A stretch of 64,000 bases of DNA. Source: CAADGU01 sp964467705. GTDB lineage: Bacteria > Chloroflexota > Anaerolineae > Promineifilales > Promineifilaceae. The notes under the pieces are model-generated. The model did not search any database and was not told the DNA's origin. It worked only from the letters and a program-made list of their open reading frames with translations. Below are positions 35,106 through 41,993 of the stretch, in pieces (the stretch's first letter is position 1; the number at the start of each line of letters is the position of its first letter). Made by a program: the position numbers and the translations under genes. The DNA lies in assembly GCA_964467705.1 (NCBI GenBank), contig CAYXUZ010000001.1, positions 1-64,000 of the forward strand, read 5' to 3'.

Positions 35106-37046
35106 TCAGGGGGTGCGGACTTGTAAGCTATAGAGGTCGGTCGGATTCAAAGCCCCGGCGTTAATGAGCCAGATGAAATAATCACCGGCTGGTTGTGTAC
35201 CTAAATCTAATGTGCGATTGGTGGCCGTTGAGCCATCATGCCCGATGAGTGTAGCTGCGGTGCAGGGGAGGCCAGACCAAACGGTCAACTGACCGGCCTG
35301 AGGGACAAAATTCAATAGTTCAACCTGAATGGGGGTTGGCTGACTCAAAGCAAAGTGATACCAATCATTCTCATCTTCCGCCAAAAACTGGGCCGGTTGG
35401 TTGAGGGCCACAGGGAAGGCGTCGCCACAACTGTTATTGGGTTCTCCCCAGATACGAGGTCGCAATACCAGCGGCAGAAACACCAACTGAGGGCCAGGGT
35501 TGGTTGGTTCTGTGATTGTCAAAGTGACAGTAGCACTGGCCTGAACCGTCAGCGGCACCTGGTTCTGACCTTCGGCGGTGACGCTGCGGGTGATCATCTG
35601 CCCGGCCATCCCCTGAATGTCATGGCTATAGCTACAATGATAGGTAATGTCTATGGCCATGGTTTGTGGCAGGGAACAATTTCCTTTCCCGTCCAGGTCG
35701 CCGACTACATTGTCCGTGAGCGCCAGCAAGGTGATAGATGTGGCGCTCTGGTTGCTCACCTCAACAGAGAAGAGAACCGACCCGCCTGGTTCTGGCAAGG
35801 AAAGGGGTACGGCCGTTACGGTAATGGCTATAGTGGGCGGGAGTAATGTCTCGCAATCGTCTGTGGCGGCCGTGTTAGCCCACCCCGGTGTGAGACAACG
35901 CTGGCTCAGATCGCTGTTGTTCTGGTTAGTATCCAGGCCATCTGGCAGGCGGGAAATGCCGGTTATCCCCAGGCCATCATCTGCCAAACCAACCCCAGAC
36001 CCTTCGGTATAAGGTGGCGCTGTATCTCCCTCATAGCTAACAGTGTCGATCAAGGTAGTATCCAACCACAGGGAAACGGCATCTGGGGAGCCGTTTTGAA
36101 TCGAACCGCCAAACGTCAGGTCGCAGTAAATCACCAGGTCAGCATCCGTACACACAACAAAGTATTCGCCGGGTGACAAGAGGAAGTTTGGGAAGTGGAT
36201 GGTTTTATACAAAACCGCGCCATCACCGTTGATCAAATCCAGACGATAGGGATAGAGATTAACCGGAACGGAATCATTATTCCGAATCTCAATAAATTCC
36301 CCGGCATCTGCACCCGGCTGATCATAATCCACCTCGTTAATCACCAATGTGTTAGGAGAAGAGATGGTCGGCAGGTTGGCCGCGCCAGGTGTATTGAGCG
36401 CCTCATTAGGATCTGGTGTGCCGATAAAACCCGGTAATCCAGCCCCATCAGGATCATTGCGTGTCCAATCGGCGGTAGTGTCCGTGTCTTGTTTATCTGG
36501 TAGCCGAGAGGCTCCCCAGACACGGCCGCTCAAGCCATCATAGCCTGGTGCCAGGGTGACATTGGCATAGGTGAGATCACTGCTATCGCCATCGGTAATG
36601 GCCACGGAGTCCACGATACGCAGCCAGGGTGTGAGATCTAAAATGCCATCATCATTCGTGTCCAAATCCAGCCCATTGGAACCCGAAAAATCCTCCACTA
36701 ACAAGAGCGACACCGAGCCATTTTCCATTTGGTCGTCAAGGAAACCAGTCGTCCAATAACCGGCAGCATTGGTTGTGGTAAGGAAAAAGATTGAGTCAAT
36801 GACACCCTGGGCCGAACTGCTGCTATCCCCCTCGATTTGCAGCAAACTGAAGGCTGCATAATCGGTCAGCCCATCACCGGCAATTTCCACAAATTCGTGG
36901 GTATCCATGCCGATGTGATCCAGCACAAATTCGTTAATGAGTGGATCCGCGCTGCCGTTGCGGTGCGCGTCTGCTTTGGCAATGATGCCGCCCACAATGA
37001 ACATTGGCAACAGAATGCTTACCAAAACGACTGATACCCTGATCAT
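35106..37046 (-). CDS. Secreted lamin-tail-domain surface protein
   Basis: 646 residues with signal peptide (1-27). Two lamin-tail domains: PLINEFVLDHIGMDTHEFVEIAG at about 35 and LVINEVDYDQPGADAGEFIEIRN near 235, each ending with ISRLPDG-type segments and TPGAAN/TPGWAN. A DUF11-like beta-sandwich (VLFSVEVSNQSATSITLLAL) is followed by the motif VFLPLVLRPR and a PPC-type domain (DWYHFALSQPTPIQVELLN) to the end. Likely cell-surface; the role is not known. AAGGTG lies upstream of the start. Confidence 0.85.
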   Translation of the reverse strand: MIRVSVVLVSILLPMFIVGGIIAKADAHRNGSADPLINEFVLDHIGMDTHEFVEIAGDGLTDYAAFSLLQIEGDSSSSAQGVIDSIFFLTTTNAAGYWTTGFLDDQMENGSVSLLLVEDFSGSNGLDLDTNDDGILDLTPWLRIVDSVAITDGDSSDLTYANVTLAPGYDGLSGRVWGASRLPDKQDTDTTADWTRNDPDGAGLPGFIGTPDPNEALNTPGAANLPTISSPNTLVINEVDYDQPGADAGEFIEIRNNDSVPVNLYPYRLDLINGDGAVLYKTIHFPNFLLSPGEYFVVCTDADLVIYCDLTFGGSIQNGSPDAVSLWLDTTLIDTVSYEGDTAPPYTEGSGVGLADDGLGITGISRLPDGLDTNQNNSDLSQRCLTPGWANTAATDDCETLLPPTIAITVTAVPLSLPEPGGSVLFSVEVSNQSATSITLLALTDNVVGDLDGKGNCSLPQTMAIDITYHCSYSHDIQGMAGQMITRSVTAEGQNQVPLTVQASATVTLTITEPTNPGPQLVFLPLVLRPRIWGEPNNSCGDAFPVALNQPAQFLAEDENDWYHFALSQPTPIQVELLNFVPQAGQLTVWSGLPCTAATLIGHDGSTATNRTLDLGTQPAGDYFIWLINAGALNPTDLYSLQVRTP

Positions 37047-37217
37047 TTTTGCACCTTATCGCTTGAGGTGAACGTCACTGGAAATACGCATCAAACATTC
37101 CCTGCAAAGAACCAGCAAGAATTGATGCTGGTAGTACAACTCCTGGTGACAAGAAAGTCCATGCCATGATAGTAACATAAAAACGCGGACGAATAATATC
37201 GTCGGGAGTGACCAAAC

Positions 37218-37607
37218 TTATAGACATACGAAATCAATCACATGCTTCTTGTCAAATGGTCTGGCTCGATTGTGTAACTGTCGCTGATTCCAGGCATGAG
37301 CAAAAGCCTTGAGATGGCGGTTCAACCACGTCAGACAGCGGGAGAAGCAGCGACTTTTGCGTGCCAAGCGGGTCAAATAGTGGCGCAAATCGGCATTGCC
37401 TCCTTCCACCGAGTAAGTCTCACTCTTGTCAGGTAAGGACAGATGATCCCCTTTCCGATAGGTCAAGCTGTCATAGAGGGGAAACTGGTCGCTGTCATAT
37501 TGCTCGGCGGGCGCCTCATCAACCATCTGCTGGGCTGTTTCCTGGGTGCGATGCCAGACTGGTTGGATGGCCAGAAAGCAGCGTGTTTGCCGGTCGACAA
37601 TCGTCAT
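37218..37607 (-). CDS. insB: IS1-family transposase, InsB part (expressed by frameshift)
   Basis: DDE catalytic part of the transposase. In the shifted frame the protein continues KKNEVYIMTIVDRQTRCF with the first catalytic Asp. Later DSDQFPLYDSLTYRKGDHL, NADLRHYLTRLARKSRCFSR and the basic end follow the IS1 pattern. Alone it has a start only at an internal ATG; the natural product is the InsAB' fusion. Confidence 0.85.
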   Translation of the reverse strand: MTIVDRQTRCFLAIQPVWHRTQETAQQMVDEAPAEQYDSDQFPLYDSLTYRKGDHLSLPDKSETYSVEGGNADLRHYLTRLARKSRCFSRCLTWLNRHLKAFAHAWNQRQLHNRARPFDKKHVIDFVCL

Positions 37608-37963
37608 GATGTAGACTTCGTTTTTTTAGCGCCAATGAAGGTGAATAACTCATCTTGTTCGGCCACTGCCACCGGCCCTTCCGGTCTGGGCGGCGTCTCC
37701 GGCAAGCTGTCCGTGTACTCTTTAAGCCAATTGGCCACCGACTGTGGCGCTACCCCCAGATGACGAGCTGCTTGCCGTTGGCTATTGCCATCCAGTACCA
37801 GCCGGATGGCTTGTTGCCGGGTTGCCCGTTCATGTCCTGGCGTTTTTGGCGTGGGCACATACTTGCGACGGCACACCTTGCATTGATACACCTGGCTACC
37901 AGCGAGGGTTTTACCATTTTTGACTTGATGTTCTGTTCTCTGACAATGTGGACATTGACTCAT
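37604..37963 (-). CDS. insA: IS1-family InsA (zinc-ribbon and HTH DNA-binding protein)
   Basis: 119 residues. N-terminal zinc ribbon (CPHCQRTEHQVKNG... CKVCRRKYVPTP) and helix-turn-helix (QAARHLGVAPQSVANWLKEY). It ends after GAKKTKSTS; the codons GCT-AAA-AAA-ACG hold a slippery A7. A -1 shift there gives AKKNEVYIM and joins insB in the overlap. Confidence 0.88.
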   Translation of the reverse strand: MSQCPHCQRTEHQVKNGKTLAGSQVYQCKVCRRKYVPTPKTPGHERATRQQAIRLVLDGNSQRQAARHLGVAPQSVANWLKEYTDSLPETPPRPEGPVAVAEQDELFTFIGAKKTKSTS

Positions 37964-38011
37964 ATGTCTGTTATATCATGTCTTTTGTTTTAGTCACTCC
38001 CTTAATGGTCG

Positions 38012-38067
38012 TTGCCAATTGTCAATTGCCAATTTTCAATTGACGATTGACAATTGACCATTCAAAA
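38012..38067. repeat. TTGxCAA heptamer array
   Basis: Eight consecutive 7-bp units: TTGCCAA, TTGTCAA, TTGCCAA, TTTTCAA, TTGACGA, TTGACAA, TTGACCA, TTCAAAA. Lies between the IS element and the membrane-protein gene at 38082. Confidence 0.85.
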
Positions 38068-38081
38068 AAGGAGACAGATAT

Positions 38082-38462
38082 ATGGATACGGTGTACACCA
38101 TTCATCAGGGATTGACCAATACGGCCTTGCTTTATTTTCTGGTTTTGGGGGTGTGGGGCTTTTTTCGGGCGGTGCGGGGGCATAGCGTGGGCAGCAGTTA
38201 TATGGGCGCGTTGGTGGTGGCACAGGTGCTGTTGATGGTGAATGTAGTGCTGGGCGCGGTATTGTGGGCGAACGGCCGTAACATCAACATGGCCCGCTTT
38301 GATGTGCATGTGCTGTATGGGGCGTTTATCCTCGTCTTTTTGCCCTTCGTTTATCTTGCCCTGCTGCGCGGCGATGATACGAATCGTGCCCAATGGGTGT
38401 GGGGGTTTGTGAACCTGTTTATGTTTTTCCTCATGCCTCGTTTTGTAGTCACCGGGCTTTAG
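38082..38462 (+). CDS. Small integral membrane protein, unknown
   Basis: 126 residues with four predicted membrane segments (about 13-30, 42-64, 72-94, 103-121). The start has AAGGAGA eight bases upstream. No family recognised. Downstream a hairpin ATCGAAGTC/GACTTCGAT (38464-38489) could end transcription. Confidence 0.75.
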   Translation: MDTVYTIHQGLTNTALLYFLVLGVWGFFRAVRGHSVGSSYMGALVVAQVLLMVNVVLGAVLWANGRNINMARFDVHVLYGAFILVFLPFVYLALLRGDDTNRAQWVWGFVNLFMFFLMPRFVVTGL

Positions 38463-38463
38463 A

Positions 38464-38489
38464 ATCGAAGTCCGAAGTCAGACTTCGAT
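38464..38489. terminator. ATCGAAGTC hairpin after the small membrane protein gene
   Basis: ATCGAAGTC and GACTTCGAT, nine paired bases with an 8-base loop, begin one base after the stop codon. The stretch also reads as heptamers (TCGAAGT, CCGAAGT, CAGACTT, CGATTTA, CAGTTTA). No strong T-run. Confidence 0.55.
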
Positions 38490-38559
38490 TTACAGTTTAC
38501 AGCGCGAATCTGATACAATCACGGCCGTTCGTCCATACATAGAACAGGAGGCTCGTGGT

Positions 38560-39717
38560 ATGGCAGAAAACCCCAATTCCCCCCCAAAAAGCTCGTCCGT
38601 CATCTGGCCTGACTGGCAAAAACAATTGGCCGGGTTAGTCCTGATATTGCTCGTTCCTGTCATCTTTGTCTTCTTCAAGCCAGTCATCTTTACGCTGCTC
38701 ACCATTCTACTGCTGGCTTTTGTTTTGCGATATCCCATCAATTTCCTGCACCGACGGCTTAAACTCCGCCGCTCTTTGGCCGTGTTTATTATCTTTTTCC
38801 TCTTTATGCTGCTCTCCATCTGGGCTTTTGTAGCCCTGACCGGTACCGTGATTTCGGTCGCCATTACCATGCTGCAAGAGTTACAAACGTTCATCAATGC
38901 CAATATGCCCACTCCACCCGAATCGCTCAATCTTGGCCCCATTGACCTCAGTTTTCTCATCGCCCCTTTGCAGCGGATGGCCACCAATTTTGTTATCACG
39001 CAGCTTTTTGGCGGCCCGACCGGGATTGTGACCGGATTAGGCCAACTGATCACCAGCGCCGCCGACTTGATGGGACAGTTTGCGATCATCGTCACCATTT
39101 TGCTTTTTTTCTTGCTGGAAATGCCCACCACTATTGGCGGCATCGGCCGACTTTTCCCCGAAAATTCGCGCCGCGAATATGCCATCCTGATCCAGCGCAG
39201 TGACACACTACTGGCCAATTTCTTCTTTGGTTCGCTGCTGGTGGTGCTGTTTTACTGGCTGCTGGCCTGGGCTATGTTTAGTCTGGCTGGCGTCTCTGAC
39301 CCACTCATCAAAGGGTTTATCGTTGGCGTACCGAACTTTATTCCCCAGGTTGGCGGCTATATCTCCACCATTCTCGTTTTCATCATCGCCCTGATCAGCG
39401 GCACCAGCAAATTTGCCATGGGGCCGCTGCTGTTTGCTTTTGTGATGATGATTATCTTCATGGTGGCCTCCGGTATTGCCTATTATTTTGTAGATGCCCG
39501 CGTCTACTCCAAATCGGTGAAAATCCCAATCTGGCTCATTCTCATCGGGCTGATGGTGTTTGCGGCGGTGATGGGCACATTAGGTTTTTTGCTGGCGGCA
39601 GCAGCCATTGCCATCTTTGGTGAATTTTTTGTCTTCACGCTCAAAAAGATTCGCGGCGAAGACCCTTATCCCGATCAACCGGAACCGCCGCTGTTTACAA
39701 AGTATTGGCAGTCGTAA
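38560..39717 (+). CDS. AI-2E family membrane transporter
   Basis: 385 residues, PF01594 type. N-terminal membrane pair (about 25-60), then a loop and hairpin region with the conserved NSRREYA-like segment (ENSRREYAILIQRSD). The C-terminal transmembrane bundle includes IVGVPNFIPQVGGYISTILVFIIALI, the family signature. Substrate unknown; relatives include putative autoinducer-2 exporters and Na+/H+ antiporters. AGGAGG precedes the start. The stop codon lies in a heptamer array. Confidence 0.93.
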   Translation: MAENPNSPPKSSSVIWPDWQKQLAGLVLILLVPVIFVFFKPVIFTLLTILLLAFVLRYPINFLHRRLKLRRSLAVFIIFFLFMLLSIWAFVALTGTVISVAITMLQELQTFINANMPTPPESLNLGPIDLSFLIAPLQRMATNFVITQLFGGPTGIVTGLGQLITSAADLMGQFAIIVTILLFFLLEMPTTIGGIGRLFPENSRREYAILIQRSDTLLANFFFGSLLVVLFYWLLAWAMFSLAGVSDPLIKGFIVGVPNFIPQVGGYISTILVFIIALISGTSKFAMGPLLFAFVMMIIFMVASGIAYYFVDARVYSKSVKIPIWLILIGLMVFAAVMGTLGFLLAAAAIAIFGEFFVFTLKKIRGEDPYPDQPEPPLFTKYWQS

Positions 39718-39775
39718 TCCGTGACCCTTAATCGGTAATCGGATTACAGGTCACGGATCACGGATTACGAATCCC
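39713..39775. repeat. CGTAATC/GGATTAC heptamer array
   Basis: Nine 7-bp units: CGTAATC, CGTGACC, CTTAATC, GGTAATC, GGATTAC, AGGTCAC, GGATCAC, GGATTAC, GAATCCC. The first unit contains the transporter stop codon. The second half is a loose inverted copy of the first. Confidence 0.85.
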
Positions 39776-39777
39776 GG

Positions 39778-39806
39778 TTGCCTGCCCGGTGACGCATGGT
39801 TATAAT
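39778..39806 (+). promoter_or_regulatory. Promoter of tRNA-Lys
   Basis: -35 TTGCCT (39778-39783), 17-bp spacer, -10 TATAAT (39801-39806), ending 11 bp before the mature tRNA 5' end. Confidence 0.85.
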
Positions 39807-39817
39807 CCGCCTGCTTT

Positions 39818-39893
39818 GGGTCATTAGCTCAGCTGGTAGAGCAGTGGACTTTTAATCCATTGGTCACAGGTTCGAATCCTGTATGACCCACCA
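39818..39893 (+). tRNA. tRNA-Lys (anticodon TTT)
   Basis: 76 nt including encoded CCA. Acceptor stem GGGTCAT/ATGACCC, D arm AGCTCAGCTGGTAGAGC, anticodon loop CTTTTAA with anticodon TTT at 39851-39853, T arm CACAGGTTCGAATCCTG. Confidence 0.98.
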
Positions 39894-39918
39894 CCATATA
39901 AAGGGTCTAACTGCCCTT

Positions 39919-39957
39919 AAAGTCCCATATCTTCCGGTGTGGGACTTTTGTTTTTTA
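39919..39957 (+). terminator. Terminator of tRNA-Lys
   Basis: AAAGTCCCA and TGGGACTTT pair around a 12-base loop and are followed by TGTTTTTT. Confidence 0.88.
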
Positions 39958-40047
39958 GATTGGTTATTGTGAAGAACGAGGCGGGTAGCGATAAGGGCAG
40001 CGTGTAGATGACCTTTAAAGGTGGGGTTAAATGAAAAATGTGCGTAA

Positions 40048-40250
40048 CTATTCAGGTGTGAGTTGAGGCATGAGCGGATCACCATCAAACAGGGAACCTA
40101 ATGCCTCCCATACAGTGAGACCTTGTTTACGAACGGTTGAGAGGTAGGTGCGCAGGCGACAGAATTGTTGCGCCCCTTCCCAACTGCGAAAACAACCGGA
40201 GATTTTCTGCTGAACTTTCATCATGCGGATGTCTCCGGCCAGGGGGAGTG
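40048..40250 (-). pseudogene. IS66-family transposase remnant (C-terminal part)
   Basis: The minus-strand frame reads DIRMMKVQQKISGCFRSW, GAQQFCRLRTYLSTVRKQG and WEALGSLFDG before its stop, which is the conserved C-terminus of IS66 TnpC-type transposases. Nothing upstream in the frame belongs to the family, so only about 65 codons remain. Confidence 0.75.
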
Positions 40251-40289
40251 ACCAATCTGAAAGGCATGGTATAAAAGTATCATGAACCA

Positions 40290-40402
40290 AATCTCAAAGC
40301 GTTTGCCCATGCTTGGAATCAAAGACAGATGCACAATTGGGCACGTCCATTCGATGAAAAGCATGTCATAGATTTTGTATGCCTATGATATTAGTCGCTC
40401 CC
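40290..40402 (+). pseudogene. IS1-family insB remnant
   Basis: The plus-strand frame reads NLKAFAHAWNQRQMHNWARP, then FDEKHVIDFVCL and a stop, followed by TTAGTCGCTCCC. This matches the C-terminus and end of the intact IS1 element at 37204-38001 with several changes, so it is an older, truncated relative. Confidence 0.88.
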
Positions 40403-40423
40403 GACCATTAACCATTGACCATT
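40403..40423. repeat. Short GACCATT heptamer run
   Basis: GACCATT, AACCATT, GACCATT directly after the IS remnant and before folC; related to the units at 38012. TACAAT at 40431-40436, ten bases before the folC ATG, could act as -10 of a leaderless or near-leaderless transcript. Confidence 0.6.
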
Positions 40424-40446
40424 GAATCGGCTACAATCCGCTGCTT

Positions 40447-41865
40447 ATGGAACAAAGACAAAAGGATGCGGCTTTTGAAGCCGCTCTCGATTATCTCTAC
40501 AGCTTTTTTAACTTTGAGCAGCCGCCGGAAGACCGATACACAACGGCCAAAATTGACATCTTCCGCCCGCGACAGTTGTTGGCCCACCTGGGCGATCCCC
40601 AAAATAACTACCCGGCCATCCACATCGCCGGGACAAAGGGCAAGGGCAGCGTGGCCGCGATGTGCGCCTTTAGCCTGCGGGCAGCGGGCTACCGGGTGGG
40701 GTTGTATACCTCGCCCCACTTGCAGGAGTTCCGGGAGCGCATTCGCATACTGACACCGGATGAGACAGACGGCCGTATCCCCCCTGCCGCTTTTGTCCAC
40801 CACATCGAACAATTGAAAACGGCCGTCGCCGCCACACCGGGCACGACCTGGTTTGAAATCCTCACGGCCGTCGCCTTCCTCCATTTTGCTCAAGAAAAAA
40901 TAGACGTGGCCGTGCTGGAAGTGGGCATGGGCGGGCGGCTGGATGCCACCAACGTCGTCACCCCGCTCGTCTCCGTCATCACCAGCCTCAGCCTGGATCA
41001 CATGAAATATCTGGGCGACACGTTGGCCCAAATCGCCTTTGAAAAGGGGGGCATCATCAAACCGGGTGTGCCCGTCATCAGTGCCAGCCAGAAACCGGAG
41101 GCGCTGGAGGTGCTGCGCCAACTGGCAACCGAACGAGAAGCGCCGTTAAGTGTGATCGGGCAAAACTGGCAGTATCACGGTCGTAAGCCTGATCCCACCA
41201 CCGATCAGCAAACGCTCACCATCACCCACTCCCCCGACCCCGCCTTTATCCCCAACGGCACAACCTTTCCACTCGCGCTCTTTGGCGACTTTCAATTGGA
41301 AAACGCGACTTTGGCGCTGGCAGCGTTGCAGGTGGCCCGGCCGTCCTTCCCTCGCCTCTCCCTTGAAGCCTGCCGCCAGGGGTTGGCCGATGTGGTCTGG
41401 CCCGGCCGTCTGCAAATTTTGCACCGGTCGCCAGACGCGCCCACCCTGCTGGCGGACTGTGCCCACAACCCAGACTCTGCCCAAAAATTGGCGTATGAAC
41501 TGGTGCATCATTATCAGTACGGCCGTCTCTGGTTCATTTTTGGCAGCGCGCGCGACAAAGATTTCCGGCAGGAGTTGGCGGCTCTGCTGCCCGCCGCCGC
41601 CGGGATCATCACCACCACCGTCAACCATCCCCGCTCCGCCACGCCGGAAGAGTTGGCGGTGCTGGCCGAGGAATTGGGCGCCAAAGCGTACCCGGCAAAG
41701 GATATGGACACGGCCGTGAGCCTGGCCTGGTCCCTCGCCGCCCCCGCCGATCTTATCTGCGTCACCGGCTCCATCTACATCGTCGGCGATTTGCTTAATC
41801 GCTGGGAAAGTCTACAATCCGAACTTACTGGCCCATTGTCATTCCGAACGAAGTCTGCGGAGTGA
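40447..41865 (+). CDS. folC: Folylpolyglutamate/dihydrofolate synthase FolC
   Basis: Adds glutamate to folates. 472 residues. ATP loop IAGTKGKGSVAAMCA (about 59-73), TSPHLQEFRERIRI, the VAVLEVGMGGRLDATNVV segment, LDHMKYLGDTLAQIAFEKGGI, and LLADCAHNPDSAQKLAYEL in the C-terminal domain. The last residues (LSFRTKSAE) and the stop are encoded by the repeat element at 41838. No ribosome site visible. Confidence 0.95.
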   Translation: MEQRQKDAAFEAALDYLYSFFNFEQPPEDRYTTAKIDIFRPRQLLAHLGDPQNNYPAIHIAGTKGKGSVAAMCAFSLRAAGYRVGLYTSPHLQEFRERIRILTPDETDGRIPPAAFVHHIEQLKTAVAATPGTTWFEILTAVAFLHFAQEKIDVAVLEVGMGGRLDATNVVTPLVSVITSLSLDHMKYLGDTLAQIAFEKGGIIKPGVPVISASQKPEALEVLRQLATEREAPLSVIGQNWQYHGRKPDPTTDQQTLTITHSPDPAFIPNGTTFPLALFGDFQLENATLALAALQVARPSFPRLSLEACRQGLADVVWPGRLQILHRSPDAPTLLADCAHNPDSAQKLAYELVHHYQYGRLWFIFGSARDKDFRQELAALLPAAAGIITTTVNHPRSATPEELAVLAEELGAKAYPAKDMDTAVSLAWSLAAPADLICVTGSIYIVGDLLNRWESLQSELTGPLSFRTKSAE

Positions 41866-41939
41866 GGAATCTCATGATTACTATCTGGGGATTCCTCGGA
41901 AGATACTTCGGCAACCTCAGCACAGGCTCTCGGAATGAC
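41838..41939. repeat. GTCATTCCGA palindromic element, copy 2
   Basis: 102 bp, begins GTCATTCCGA, ends CGGAATGAC, with inner GAGGAATCTC and GGGGATTCCTC like copy 1 at 11441-11526. Its left end is translated as the C-terminus of FolC and provides the TGA. Confidence 0.82.
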
Positions 41940-41950
41940 CTGTTTTCATA

Positions 41951-41990
41951 AACACCTGAACACTTGAACACGTGAACACACAAACACTTA
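41951..41990. repeat. Five AACACNTG octamer repeats before lon
   Basis: AACACCTG, AACACTTG, AACACGTG, AACACACA, AACACTTA: an 8-bp period ending 3 bp before the lon start. No Shine-Dalgarno sequence is left in this leader. Confidence 0.8.
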
Positions 41991-41993
41991 TCT

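Larger units (their letters stand above)
37204..38001 (-). mobile_element. IS1-family insertion sequence
   Basis: About 798 bp with terminal inverted repeats starting GGGAGTGAC. The left end, GGGAGTGACcAAAC, continues to AGACAT; the right end, inverted, GGGAGTGACtAAAAC, continues to AGACAT. It carries insA and insB in overlapping frames with a run of seven A for frameshifting. I find no clear target-site duplication. A remnant of a relative lies 2.3 kb away at 40290. Confidence 0.88.

Noticed and set aside
40250..40290. Intact small protein covering the IS66 remnant
   Set aside because: The first residues of that frame do not belong to the transposase and cross into the IS1 remnant, so it is a chance fusion.
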